IMG/VR virus record: IMGVR_UViG_3300037847_004938
Location: 1-64,000 of that record
DNA: 64,000 nucleotides
Direction: 5' to 3' (one strand)
Source of the DNA: a virus
Shown here: positions 7,692-17,400 of the stretch, in pieces
Layout of the letters: each line of letters opens with the position of its first letter
How positions within the stretch are numbered: the stretch's first letter is position 1
Program-made: the position numbers and the translations under genes
Notes under the pieces: model-generated
What the model was told of the DNA's origin: nothing
The model's database searches: none
Seen by the model: only the letters and a program-made list of their open reading frames with translations

Positions 7692-7920
7692 AGAAGAGCT
7701 AGATATTTGGATTGATAAAGTTCTTGGGTATAAAACCTGGAGCGATAAGAAAAAAATAGATTCTTTTTTAGAATATGACTGTAATATGTATACAAACTTA
7801 GGGATTGATTCCACAAAGACAGAAAGGCTTGAAGTAAAACGAAAGTCAAAAATATTATACAAAGCAGTTGCTAAAGTAAATGAGTCTATGGGAAAAAAAC
7901 TCCTGTATTATATGGATTAA
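7684..7920 (+). CDS. Unknown protein, 78 aa
   Basis: A charged, helical product (MDREELDIWIDKVLGYKTW at the start) with no recognised motif. It overlaps the MazG-like gene, and its stop lies one base before the next ATG. Probably a nucleotide- or replication-linked accessory gene by position only. Confidence 0.6.
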   Translation: MDREELDIWIDKVLGYKTWSDKKKIDSFLEYDCNMYTNLGIDSTKTERLEVKRKSKILYKAVAKVNESMGKKLLYYMD

Positions 7921-7921
7921 T

Positions 7922-8092
7922 ATGGCAATTACATCACGTGAGCGGTACATTACTAATGCATTCAACAAAATGCATGGTAAGCTTGACTCTGCTTTCGAAG
8001 ATGTTTTTGACGGAGAATTCGAAGAGTGTAAGAACACAATCAATTCATTGATTTATGATTTAAAAGATTTTAAAAAATCAATGGAGACATGA
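7922..8092 (+). CDS. Unknown small protein, 56 aa
   Basis: Start chosen at the ATG at 7922 (MAITSRERYITNAFNKM), directly after the previous stop. The product is acidic in the middle and looks all-helical. It overlaps the metallophosphoesterase start by four bases (ATGA). No family recognised. Confidence 0.55.
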   Translation: MAITSRERYITNAFNKMHGKLDSAFEDVFDGEFEECKNTINSLIYDLKDFKKSMET

Positions 8093-9186
8093 AAAAAAGA
8101 GTACGTATTACACCTGAAGAAGCACAAGCACTTGGCATAAAAGCAAAGCCAATTGAAAAAGGTAGAAGAACTTTTAGAACCTATCTTACATCAGACCAAA
8201 GAACCCAGCTAAAAGAAATAAAACACAAAGGAGTCGTTGTTTTTTGTGAAGAAAGAGGCATAGATTTCAATAGTGTAAAAGAATATTGGGATAAGACAAA
8301 AGAATATTCTATAAGGGTAAGACCAGAAGTTCTCTCTTATTCTGATATATGTGAAGATATAATTAAGGAAATGGATAAACATTCTCCTAATTATAAAACC
8401 ATAAAAAGAAAAAAGCTAAAGAGCCCACACTTATTAGTGTTGGATCCCGCAGACATACACATAGGTAAACTTGCAACGAGTTTTGAAACAGGTGAAGCTT
8501 ATGATCAAGAAATAGCAGTGCAAAGAGTAAGAGATGGGGTTGAGGGAATATTAAACAAGTGCTATGGGTTTGATTTAGAAAAAATAGTTTTAGTTATAGG
8601 AAACGATATACTACATATAGATACACCAAAAAGGCAAACTACGTCAGGAACTCCACAAGATACAGATGGTATGTGGTACGAAAATTTTATGAAAGCAAAG
8701 TCTTTATATGTAGAAATTATTGATAAGCTTATAGCTATTTGTGATGTACATGTAATGTACAATCCTTCTAACCATGACTATACTAATGGATTCTTTTTAG
8801 CTGACGTAATAAAATCTTGGTTTAGAAAAACAAAAAACGTAACGTTCGATACAGCAATTACACATAGAAAATATTACAGGTACGGAATGAATTTAATCGG
8901 CACAACGCATGGTGATGGTGCGCGTGTCGCGAATTTACCATTGTTGATGGCAGTAGAATCAAAAGAATTTTGGGCAGAATGTCGACATAGATACATATAT
9001 ACACATCACGTACACCATAAAAACGCAAAAGATTATACTGGGGTGACAGTAGAAAGCCTAAGGAGTCCGTCATCAGCTGACTCATGGCATCATAGAAACG
9101 GATATCAACATAACCCAAAAGCTATTGAAGGTTTTGTTCATCACCCTGAACACGGTCAAATAGCTCGATTAACACACATCTTTTAA
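8089..9186 (+). CDS. Calcineurin-like metallophosphoesterase
   Basis: 365 residues. After a 115-residue helical N-terminal part, the metal-binding motifs appear in order: DPADIHIGK, GNDILH, NPSNHDY (the GNHD motif), THGD and YTHHVHH. This is the two-metal phosphoesterase fold, used in phages for DNA or RNA end processing or for nucleotide phosphate removal; the substrate cannot be deduced. Its stop shares bases with the next start (TAATG). Confidence 0.85.
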   Translation: MKKRVRITPEEAQALGIKAKPIEKGRRTFRTYLTSDQRTQLKEIKHKGVVVFCEERGIDFNSVKEYWDKTKEYSIRVRPEVLSYSDICEDIIKEMDKHSPNYKTIKRKKLKSPHLLVLDPADIHIGKLATSFETGEAYDQEIAVQRVRDGVEGILNKCYGFDLEKIVLVIGNDILHIDTPKRQTTSGTPQDTDGMWYENFMKAKSLYVEIIDKLIAICDVHVMYNPSNHDYTNGFFLADVIKSWFRKTKNVTFDTAITHRKYYRYGMNLIGTTHGDGARVANLPLLMAVESKEFWAECRHRYIYTHHVHHKNAKDYTGVTVESLRSPSSADSWHHRNGYQHNPKAIEGFVHHPEHGQIARLTHIF

Positions 9187-9359
9187 TGGAAGAATGGACA
9201 CAAATATCATTCTCTTTCTTTTGGCCTCATGAAGCAATGCTTATAGGATATGAAATGGTGGAACCAAACGATACCCAACATTGGTATAGTTTTATGTTAC
9301 ATTGTTTTTTTTGCACACTTAGATACGAATGGGGCTACGGAGATAGGCCTTATTCATAA
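9186..9359 (+). CDS. Small conserved-looking protein, 57 aa
   Basis: The ATG overlaps the phosphoesterase stop. The product (MEEWTQISFSFFWPHEAML at the start, then MLHCFFCTLRYEWGYG) is rich in aromatic residues and has a CFFC pair. The balanced composition and the stop-start overlap argue for a real gene. Function unknown. Confidence 0.55.
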   Translation: MEEWTQISFSFFWPHEAMLIGYEMVEPNDTQHWYSFMLHCFFCTLRYEWGYGDRPYS

Positions 9360-9366
9360 TTTTTTG

Positions 9367-9374
9367 TATATTTG
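9367..9374 (+). promoter_or_regulatory. Bacteroidetes -7 promoter element TATATTTG
   Basis: Exact match to TAnnTTTG, the -7 element of Bacteroidetes primary-sigma promoters. It lies in the only sizeable gap of this region and about 110 bases before the next ATG. I see no convincing -33 TTTG at the usual 19-base spacing. Confidence 0.55.
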
Positions 9375-9380
9375 TAAAGA

Positions 9381-9467
9381 GTTTATCATCTAGAGTTCTT
9401 ATTAGTCGTATCGCTCTAGATAAGTTTTCATTGTAAAAACCCTTGCTAAACAGTGGGGGTTTTTTTA
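9381..9467 (+). ncRNA. Candidate small structured RNA ending in a terminator
   Basis: Just after the promoter element, TTAT-(CAT)-CTAGAG at 9383-9395 pairs with CTCTAGATAA at 9414-9423, a 10-bp stem with a 3-base bulge and an 18-base loop. It is followed by a terminator-type stem AAAACCC/GGGTTTT with a T run (9436-9466). A transcript of about 90 bases would be complete before the next gene. It could equally be an attenuating leader for the gene at 9481. Confidence 0.45.
9436..9467 (+). terminator. Rho-independent terminator
   Basis: AAAACCC at 9436-9442 and GGGGGTTTTTTT at 9455-9466 form a stem of about 7 bp with a 12-base loop and a run of seven T. It lies 14 bases before the next ATG, so it ends the upstream transcript. 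Confidence 0.7.
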
Positions 9468-9480
9468 TTACTTTTACATT

Positions 9481-9969
9481 ATGAACATCGAAGATAAATT
9501 TTATTGCAGTAGGGAGCCAGACGACACAGAAATCATAGTCATTAAAAACTTATTAAAAAAAATAGATTTAAAAGGATATTTAAATGATAATTTTATTTAT
9601 GTGTTGTTAGAAGAAGATGAAGGAGGATTTGAAATATTATCATTTGAAAACGACTATGTTTTTATAGCTTCAAAAGAATTAAATGTTCCTAACAAAATGG
9701 CTATAGAATATTTAATCGACAAAGTGGAGATTGATCAAGCGTATAACGAGCTTTTATTTGATACCAAGATAGGGTCTTTTAAAAAATATAAAACAATAAC
9801 AAAAGAAAAGCTAACTAGAAAAGGTCTCATGAGACAGTATTCTAATTATGATATATATGCTTCAAGCAAAAAAGAAGCAACGCAAATACTTAATAAAATA
9901 GGGGTTTTTAACTACCTTAGCATTGAAGATGTATCGAAGAAGAAAAAAAAGACAGATAACGAGACATAA
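9481..9969 (+). CDS. Unknown acidic protein, 162 aa
   Basis: Starts MNIEDKFYCSREPDDTE after a TTTTACATT leader. The first 80 residues are acidic, and the C-terminus is Lys-rich (SKKKKKTDNE). It overlaps the nuclease-like gene by 41 bases. No family recognised. Confidence 0.65.
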   Translation: MNIEDKFYCSREPDDTEIIVIKNLLKKIDLKGYLNDNFIYVLLEEDEGGFEILSFENDYVFIASKELNVPNKMAIEYLIDKVEIDQAYNELLFDTKIGSFKKYKTITKEKLTRKGLMRQYSNYDIYASSKKEATQILNKIGVFNYLSIEDVSKKKKKTDNET

Positions 9970-10387
9970 AAAAACTAAGATTGATGGTATAGAATTTCAA
10001 TCTAAGCTAGAGTCACACATGTATCTTCTTTTAAAATCACACAAAATTCCAAGCAAATACGAAGGGACAAAATTCACAATCATTGACGGCTTTCAGTTGC
10101 CTTTTAGTTCTTATGAAAAAACTCCAAAGAAAAAGTTTCTGCATGATAAAGGTCATAAAAAAATATTACCTATAACGTACACTCCTGATTTTGTAGATAC
10201 ACAGAATCCACCAAGATTTATTATTGAATGCAAGGGTAATCCTAACGAAAGATTTCCTTTGGTCTGGAAGCTTTTTAAACGCTATCTAACGATAAATAAT
10301 ATACACGCTGATCTGTTTGTACCAAGGAATCAAAAAGATTGCTTAGAGGTTATAAGATTGATTAAGGAAAAATATTTTATTTCTTAG
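9929..10387 (+). CDS. PD-(D/E)XK-type phage nuclease (DUF1064-like)
   Basis: 152 residues from the ATG at 9929 (a TTG two codons earlier is also in frame). A basic N-terminus leads into IDGIEFQSKLESHMYLLL, giving the conserved Glu helix, then ITYTPDFVD and RFIIECKGN, matching the D...ExK active site of Vsr-related phage nucleases. Likely roles are junction resolution or host-DNA breakdown. Its end overlaps tail to tail with the giant - strand gene. Confidence 0.65.
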   Translation: MYRRRKKRQITRHKKTKIDGIEFQSKLESHMYLLLKSHKIPSKYEGTKFTIIDGFQLPFSSYEKTPKKKFLHDKGHKKILPITYTPDFVDTQNPPRFIIECKGNPNERFPLVWKLFKRYLTINNIHADLFVPRNQKDCLEVIRLIKEKYFIS

Positions 10388-13300
10388 GGACTTTTCTTCT
10401 TTTTCTGTTTGCGTCTAAGTCTTCAAGATATCTCCATACTGTAGTTTTCATCATTGGATCTTGTTCAGATTGAGGTGTTCCTGAAGCAGCAGACCTAGTT
10501 GTGTTCACATATTTTTCTAAACCTCTCTCCATCCTATCTAAATATCTAGTTATTTCTGCAGCAGGCACTCCTGGTACTTGACCTGTTGCCAACAACATTC
10601 TAGTTACAACTAAAGTTGCTATAGTTTTATCTATCTTTTGGTTTATCAACTCATGTCCAGTTCCAACGTATTGAGTTTGTTGAATTCCTGGAGGCACAGT
10701 TTTTGTAATACTATTGTCCTCTAATAATTGAAAAGCGCTTTCTACTTTAGATAACTGCTCACCTGCAATTCCATACAGACCCATATGCTCAGAGAAAAAT
10801 TCAAACATTTTTTGTGGTGTTGTTAGTTCATCAGAAAACAAATCTTCAGAAGCATATTCTAAAAATATATTTTCATCTACTAAATTATATGTTTTAGCTA
10901 CGTGGTTTATAGTCGCAAACATAGCTGTATTAGCAAACTCTGGTAACACTACAGGGTTTAATGTTCTAATAACATCTTGAACAATTCCCTGCATAATATT
11001 ATTATTTTTTGGAGTTAGATTTGTTTTATTGGTAAAAGTGTTACCAAACTTTTGTAAGTCTTGTAATGCATCGTGTACTCCAGGTGCTCTATAATCTAAA
11101 TATGCTTTGTAATATGCGTTGACAGCTTCCATAGAACTTAAGTCTTTTAAAGGATCAAGTTGGCTAAACTCTTTGTCTAAGTACTTCATAAATTCAGGGT
11201 CATCTATCGGCATTCCACCAAAGATTCCATCCTGTGTAAGCATTTCATTTATAGGGCCTCCATATCTTTCAATTTCGTCTTCATCAAATCCTAATAAAAC
11301 ACTTGCTAAAGTTCCGTACATTGCAGATTGTAATGTAACTTTTAATCCTTGGAATGTGGTGATTTCAGTCATAATACCTGACATAGCTGCTCTTGCTTCT
11401 CTTTGTTGATCAGCAGGAACATTCGGATCGTTAGCTATAGCATATTGTACCCAATAGTTTGTTTTTGCATTCAAACCAAATTTTGCAAAGGGCATAAAAG
11501 TTCTCAATGCATTTTTCATTACTGAGTTTTGATCGCTTCTATAAATTCCAGCTTCTGACAAATCACCAGACGGTCTCATCAATTCTTTAACCAAGGCATC
11601 GGCGTAATTAATAGCTTCCTTGTCGGGATTTTCGTTTTCTTTAGCCCACCAAGCTTGTCTTTCTTTTGATCCCTCTGGATACTTAGCGCCATTTTTAATT
11701 TTATAATCTAAATAATGTGCTTCAAACGAAGCGTTTGCTGCCGCTTTATCTGCTTTTGCTAAAAATAATTCTAAAGAAAGCTCTGTGTTTCCTTGTATTT
11801 TTTTCATCAACTGGTCAAACGTATAAGACCCCCCGATTCCATACTTTCCAAAAACACCTGCATCTATATTAAGAGCTGTAGCGTAATAACTTATGTCTCT
11901 TGAAGTATCCTGTTCTAAAGGTAACTCTGCTTTTATAGAGTTTCTTAAAGCGGTTTGAGACAAAGCATAAATGTTTGACTTGTCTCCTTGCCCAAATAAA
12001 TCCTGTATTAATCTTCCTGCTATTGTTTTAGCTTTTGTTCCATTTGATGCTTCTGCTAAGTAAGCTGGGAATAAAAACATTTTTTGTGATAACAATCTTT
12101 TTGCTTCAGGTGAACTTACTCTAATCATATTGTTACCTACCGCACTATAAAACTGTTGTGTTGGTTGTGGTAAGCTCGCTAAAGATACAGCAGAAGCTAT
12201 TGATAAACCTGTGCTCACAACTTGATTTACTTTTTCATTTAATGTTCTTTCTACATCTAAACCAAATATATTAGCATCACCATAATCTGTATATGGGTTT
12301 CTACCTTTGTTAACTTCATAGTTGAAAGCTTTTAAAAACTGTTCACCATATAACGCTTTAAAGGTTGCGAAATCTTTTTTACTAGAAAATTGTTTTGCAA
12401 ACAAAGGATTGTTAAATAAACTATACATTGTCATGACATCCTGCCTAACACTAGCGTCCATGTCGCTACCTTTTAAAGCATGAAATGCATTCTTAAAATA
12501 GTCACCAAAGTTTAATCTATATCCTGCATCTATATAACTATCTGGAACGGTAGCGTATTGTAGGGATCCAGCTGTGTTTATTTTACCTCCTGTTAAGTCT
12601 GCAGTAGGATCTTCATACTGCATTTGATCGAGTGCGTCTTTATCTAATTTTATTGGCTTTACAAATAAAGGCATATAATTCTCAAAGTTTGTCCACTTTT
12701 GTCCAAAGCCATCTACTCTTGATTTTGCATCACCTTGTCTTTCTTTAAACAATTCTCTTATTTTATTAACCACATCAACATTATAACTGCTTGCTAAACC
12801 AACCACATCGTCATAAGAAGTTGCAGTTTCTATTTTTAGCTTGTCCATAACTGTTTTTAGTTGCTCATATCTACTTTGATAAATTTCTTTGTTTTTAGTT
12901 GCTCCATCTGCCTCATCTTTTCTTCTTTGCAACTCTAATAGTAAGTTCTTTTTATACCTTTCAAACTCCGTTATACCATCTGTTTTATCTAAATTAACTC
13001 TTCCTAGTCCTGAAAGTATAGACATTTCAATATCATCATATATATCTACTTTTCTTTTAACATTTTCTTTAAAGCCTAGTTTAGATAAACTTCTTCTAAT
13101 ACTTGGACCTCCTTTGCCTTTAAAATATAAATCAACTAATTCATTATACAAGCCAGAGTTTCTCTGTGTAACTGCAGCGCTCTTACCCATTATTCTTTCA
13201 TAAAGATTTAAAAAAGGAGCTGCTATGTTTTTATCTCTAATTAATAAGTTCTTTAGAACATCAAGTGTAGCAATGTTTCTACTTGCAGGGTCGTTACCAG

Positions 13301-16300
13301 GAAATAAAAATGGTACACTATATTGACCTGCATAGTTTTGTAAAAGCCATGCTAAATTTTTATTGCCAGTAAATATGTCAATAGGAGCGTCAAGTTGTGT
13401 TGCTATTTCTGTTGCTATACCATAAGCATCTACAATAGAATTCATTCTTTGGAATTGAAAAGCTCTATCATCTTTATCTAATGTTTGACCTTCAATTGGT
13501 CTTGTTGCAGAACCGTTTATTTCTTGGAAAAATTTTATGACAAATTTCCTGTCTTGATTACTAAGGTTTTGCATAAACTCATTGTTTCCAAACTTGTTAT
13601 ACTTAGATATCTTGTCTACAATTTCTTGAATCTTATTTCTTTTATTTACTTTAGCTTCTAGCTCTTTTGTTGTGTCTATATTTTCTTCTCCATCTTGTTT
13701 TTCTAAACCTTTAGTTGATTCCAATATACTTATCTCACTAATCAATCTATCTAGACTTAAATCTATCTGGTCTGAAAGATTAAATGTTTTAGAAAACTCA
13801 GGATCTAAATCTGCTGTAAATAAACTTGCAGGGTCAATATTACCATATGAAGGTGCTATTAAAGGCTCTATCTTAGGTAGCTCTTCGTTTTTGTCTTTCT
13901 TATTTTTAACATCTCTTAAATAATAGTCTGCTGCTTTATCTTTAATTATTCTGGCTAATTCCTTTTCGCTTAAGTTCTGACCCCTTATTTTTTCGTCATT
14001 ATAAACTTCCATATAGGCATCATTATAGTATTTAGCTTTCATGTCTGGTGATAAAAACTCGTAAGCACCTTTGGTTTCAAGTCCTGAAACTATTTCATAT
14101 AAAGAATTTCTAACTAAATTTAAACTTTCTAAAGCCTCTGCTCTTACAACAGAAGTTTGTGTAGTGTTTGCTATTGTACGTTCATATCCTGCCATGCTAG
14201 CTAACCCATCTAAAAATCTTATCTTATCTTCTCTAGACATTTTTTTAATAAGGTCAGCTCTATTTTTTTCTATTCCTTGTAGGTCTATTTTAGTATCTTT
14301 CAAGTAGGTATCAGCCCATTTATAAAATTGACTTTTCTGTATTTGTTTATCTGTTTTGCCTTGAGCTTTTTGGTCTTGTATATAAGTGTTTAAAGATTGT
14401 TTTACATTTAAAAAAGTATCTGCAAGCTTATAATACTCACCAGTACCTATATTGTTTGATATGACATTGTCGGCTGCATTACTTAAGTTTATGTTTGAGG
14501 ATATTCTTAATCCACCTGCCATACCCATTGAACTAAATGCTGTAACAGCTGATGTTTCTTTTACGATTTCTGCAAATTCATCATAACTAAATTCTCTCAA
14601 TCCAAAGCCAGATTCAAACATGTATTGAAAAGTGGCAATTAAATTTTCTTCTGCAAGCTCATAACCTACCGCTTTTAATTCATATTGATAAAGCCTGTTT
14701 AAACTTGCGCTATATCCTTTGTCAAATCTAACGGCATATTGTTCAGCTAATTTTCTAGCATTTTCTGCGGTCTGTAAATCTTTAGGAATTTTAGATCTTT
14801 TCATCCACTCGAACTGTCTAAAATACCTCATTGTAAATGCAGCAGTTAGAGCTGTTTCTATACTTGCGTTACCTAAAGAGTATGCTCGTATAGCCCAGTC
14901 TGTTGTGTCCATCATGTTTAATTCTGTTTCTGTCAATGCAAATCCAGAATCTTCCATTCTTTCCATATTCTCTCGTCTTTGATTGAACCCATATAAGTTT
15001 TCACCATATGAATTTACCCCTACAAGAGCAACACCTAGTTTTGGATTAACCATAAAAGCTGCTATGTAAGGTAAAGACTCTGAAAAAGGTTGGTTTGCTA
15101 GAGTCATAAACTCTAATAAATCAGATGCATCAGTAACTTTCGTAGACCACTCAGGCAAATACTCTTCCCTTAAATCCTCTGCATTTTGTTTTGTGAAAGG
15201 ATTAGTTACTAAACTTAAACCAGGGCCTCCAGGCAAAGCAGGACCTCCTAACACCAAAGGTTTATTAACTATAAAGTTAGCTAAATTTCTATCCATACCT
15301 GTAGCAATCAAAGCATCTTTCATAATTTCATTCATACTACCACCTATATCTACCATTTCGATACCTGCTCCTTGTATTAAGTTTTCAAACCACTCATATG
15401 TTCTATCTAGACTATTGGTAAACCAATTTTTATGACCCATTATTCCATCAAATCCTGTTTCGTTTCTGTCATATAAAGCTTGTGCACGCTCAATAATTGG
15501 CGCTAAAATCCCATAATCATTTGGGTTCCCTATCTTGACATCTATCCTATCCATTCGGACATCGTTGTTTAATGATGGGTCAGTAATAATGTTATATAAT
15601 TCTTCATATGTTGATGGTCTTCCATCTATAGTAATTCCATCTGTAGGAAAGTGATCATTTACATTGACACCTAAAGAACCCATATCTTCAAAAGCTACTC
15701 TAGCAAAAGGCCCGTGTAAAGGGAACTTTTTATAGTTGTCATTTATTCTCATAGCAAAACCTACATTTCTTGATGCTAAGTCAACTCTATCTCTTAACTT
15801 CAAAGCATAATGATCCAAAGCTTTGTTTAATAAATCTCTTTTTGTATGTCTATTTCCAGAATGATCTAAAATAATATCATCTAAATTATCTGATAAGCCT
15901 AAAATTCTATGAAAACCATCAAACCCTGTGTTAATACCAAAATCATATTGATATTGTAATGTATCAAATAAACCACCCTCTTTGTCTAGTTGCATGTTTT
16001 TTGGCAACACTATCTCGACACCTTCTCCTTTTTTTGTTGATTTTATTTCATCTCTCATAGCATTGAGAAACTTCATAATTTTCATTGGGTCATATAAACG
16101 CTCATCGTTTAGAGATCTTTCTGCGCTATATAAATCTTCAACTTCAAAATCAAAACCAGGCAACTCAGCAGCAATGTCCACAATCATTCTGTTCTCTACT
16201 GGAGACAACTCTGTCATATTATAAAAATGATCTCTCAATACATATATAGGAGCTTCAGCGTTAAGAAAATTCTCTGCTAAATTTACTATAGGTGTGTCGT

Positions 16301-17399
16301 TTAATGTAGCTGCACTAAACTTTACCTTAAACTCTTGAAATTGTTGTGTGTAAACCTCTGGTCTTATGTAGTTGCCTAAAGTTGGTGAAAATCCTAATAT
16401 TTTTGTTGGGTCTTCACCTATCTGTTTTCCTACTAACTCAACAAGCTTTTCTTTGCTTATACCCGCTACTGATTGATGAAATAAAGGTTGAGTAAACATT
16501 TCTTCTCCCATAGAGTTAAAAAGAACAATCGAATGTCTTTCTGGAGCAAATGGTGAAGCTTTTTCTATTTTTGGTTCTGCTCTGTATCCAAACTGCCCAA
16601 ACTTTTTATTAAATATTTCTACTGCGTTAACAGCGTCATTGAATATAAACTCAACACCCAACCCATCAATCATTCTGCCAAAACTTCCGTCTTTTCTAGA
16701 ACTAAAATTATAAGTAGGGTTGTCTTTGTTTTTTACGTAATCTTCATATTTAAAAACATGTTGATATAAATCATTGTCATTAAATATTTTTAAGTTTTCT
16801 TCTCCTACCTGAGCTTCTTTATATTTTTCTGGGTTTAGGTTTTTTTGTTTATTTATATACTCATTAGTCCTTTCAAATATTATTCTATCAAATTTAGAGT
16901 CTACTCCTCCACTTATACCTCTATAATCTTCTGGCTTAAATGTTTTTTCTGGAGCTTCTACTTTTTCTACAACCTCAACACCTTCAGTCCCAACAGCTTC
17001 ATCTGGTAAATCTACATTTGTAAGTGCTTCAAACTCTTTTTTCTTAGCCTCATCTAATATGTAATTTGTTTTAAGTTTTAATCTTTTCTTTTCTTCAGCA
17101 TCTAAATCTCGAAAAGAATTAAATACACTATCTAGTTCTTCGTCTGAAGGTATATCAATACCAGCATACAAAGATTCATTTTGTATTCTTTTTTTAAAAT
17201 AATTAAAATTACCCTTACCCTCTGCAAAAGCTGTTTCAATAACAGGAGCAACATTCATTTTGATATTATTAGTCTTGTAAAAATTATTTAAATAATTAGA
17301 TATTTTTACTTTACTAATTATAGGGTCTACCAATATAGGGTCTTGTGGGTCTATACTATTGTTTTGTGTAGTATTTTTGATTGTTGGGTCTCCATTCAT
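10377..17399 (-). CDS. Giant internal virion / ejection protein, 2340 aa
   Basis: The largest frame near the end of the structural operon, mostly soluble and helical, with some hydrophobic stretches in the middle (around residues 735-830: VLGGPALPGGPGLSL, SESLPYIAAFMVNP). Position after two other internal-protein candidates parallels T7 gp14-gp15-gp16, where the last and largest is ejected into the cell and forms part of the DNA channel. I see neither a lysozyme motif nor the DxDGD motif of a phage RNA polymerase. Function assigned by size and position only. Confidence 0.65.
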   Translation of the reverse strand: MNGDPTIKNTTQNNSIDPQDPILVDPIISKVKISNYLNNFYKTNNIKMNVAPVIETAFAEGKGNFNYFKKRIQNESLYAGIDIPSDEELDSVFNSFRDLDAEEKKRLKLKTNYILDEAKKKEFEALTNVDLPDEAVGTEGVEVVEKVEAPEKTFKPEDYRGISGGVDSKFDRIIFERTNEYINKQKNLNPEKYKEAQVGEENLKIFNDNDLYQHVFKYEDYVKNKDNPTYNFSSRKDGSFGRMIDGLGVEFIFNDAVNAVEIFNKKFGQFGYRAEPKIEKASPFAPERHSIVLFNSMGEEMFTQPLFHQSVAGISKEKLVELVGKQIGEDPTKILGFSPTLGNYIRPEVYTQQFQEFKVKFSAATLNDTPIVNLAENFLNAEAPIYVLRDHFYNMTELSPVENRMIVDIAAELPGFDFEVEDLYSAERSLNDERLYDPMKIMKFLNAMRDEIKSTKKGEGVEIVLPKNMQLDKEGGLFDTLQYQYDFGINTGFDGFHRILGLSDNLDDIILDHSGNRHTKRDLLNKALDHYALKLRDRVDLASRNVGFAMRINDNYKKFPLHGPFARVAFEDMGSLGVNVNDHFPTDGITIDGRPSTYEELYNIITDPSLNNDVRMDRIDVKIGNPNDYGILAPIIERAQALYDRNETGFDGIMGHKNWFTNSLDRTYEWFENLIQGAGIEMVDIGGSMNEIMKDALIATGMDRNLANFIVNKPLVLGGPALPGGPGLSLVTNPFTKQNAEDLREEYLPEWSTKVTDASDLLEFMTLANQPFSESLPYIAAFMVNPKLGVALVGVNSYGENLYGFNQRRENMERMEDSGFALTETELNMMDTTDWAIRAYSLGNASIETALTAAFTMRYFRQFEWMKRSKIPKDLQTAENARKLAEQYAVRFDKGYSASLNRLYQYELKAVGYELAEENLIATFQYMFESGFGLREFSYDEFAEIVKETSAVTAFSSMGMAGGLRISSNINLSNAADNVISNNIGTGEYYKLADTFLNVKQSLNTYIQDQKAQGKTDKQIQKSQFYKWADTYLKDTKIDLQGIEKNRADLIKKMSREDKIRFLDGLASMAGYERTIANTTQTSVVRAEALESLNLVRNSLYEIVSGLETKGAYEFLSPDMKAKYYNDAYMEVYNDEKIRGQNLSEKELARIIKDKAADYYLRDVKNKKDKNEELPKIEPLIAPSYGNIDPASLFTADLDPEFSKTFNLSDQIDLSLDRLISEISILESTKGLEKQDGEENIDTTKELEAKVNKRNKIQEIVDKISKYNKFGNNEFMQNLSNQDRKFVIKFFQEINGSATRPIEGQTLDKDDRAFQFQRMNSIVDAYGIATEIATQLDAPIDIFTGNKNLAWLLQNYAGQYSVPFLFPGNDPASRNIATLDVLKNLLIRDKNIAAPFLNLYERIMGKSAAVTQRNSGLYNELVDLYFKGKGGPSIRRSLSKLGFKENVKRKVDIYDDIEMSILSGLGRVNLDKTDGITEFERYKKNLLLELQRRKDEADGATKNKEIYQSRYEQLKTVMDKLKIETATSYDDVVGLASSYNVDVVNKIRELFKERQGDAKSRVDGFGQKWTNFENYMPLFVKPIKLDKDALDQMQYEDPTADLTGGKINTAGSLQYATVPDSYIDAGYRLNFGDYFKNAFHALKGSDMDASVRQDVMTMYSLFNNPLFAKQFSSKKDFATFKALYGEQFLKAFNYEVNKGRNPYTDYGDANIFGLDVERTLNEKVNQVVSTGLSIASAVSLASLPQPTQQFYSAVGNNMIRVSSPEAKRLLSQKMFLFPAYLAEASNGTKAKTIAGRLIQDLFGQGDKSNIYALSQTALRNSIKAELPLEQDTSRDISYYATALNIDAGVFGKYGIGGSYTFDQLMKKIQGNTELSLELFLAKADKAAANASFEAHYLDYKIKNGAKYPEGSKERQAWWAKENENPDKEAINYADALVKELMRPSGDLSEAGIYRSDQNSVMKNALRTFMPFAKFGLNAKTNYWVQYAIANDPNVPADQQREARAAMSGIMTEITTFQGLKVTLQSAMYGTLASVLLGFDEDEIERYGGPINEMLTQDGIFGGMPIDDPEFMKYLDKEFSQLDPLKDLSSMEAVNAYYKAYLDYRAPGVHDALQDLQKFGNTFTNKTNLTPKNNNIMQGIVQDVIRTLNPVVLPEFANTAMFATINHVAKTYNLVDENIFLEYASEDLFSDELTTPQKMFEFFSEHMGLYGIAGEQLSKVESAFQLLEDNSITKTVPPGIQQTQYVGTGHELINQKIDKTIATLVVTRMLLATGQVPGVPAAEITRYLDRMERGLEKYVNTTRSAASGTPQSEQDPMMKTTVWRYLEDLDANRKRRKVPKK

Positions 17400-17400
17400 C

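Noticed and set aside
10377-17399. Giant protein as a crAss-type virion RNA polymerase
   Set aside because: Size and position would allow it, but I find no DxDGD-type catalytic motif in the translated sequence.
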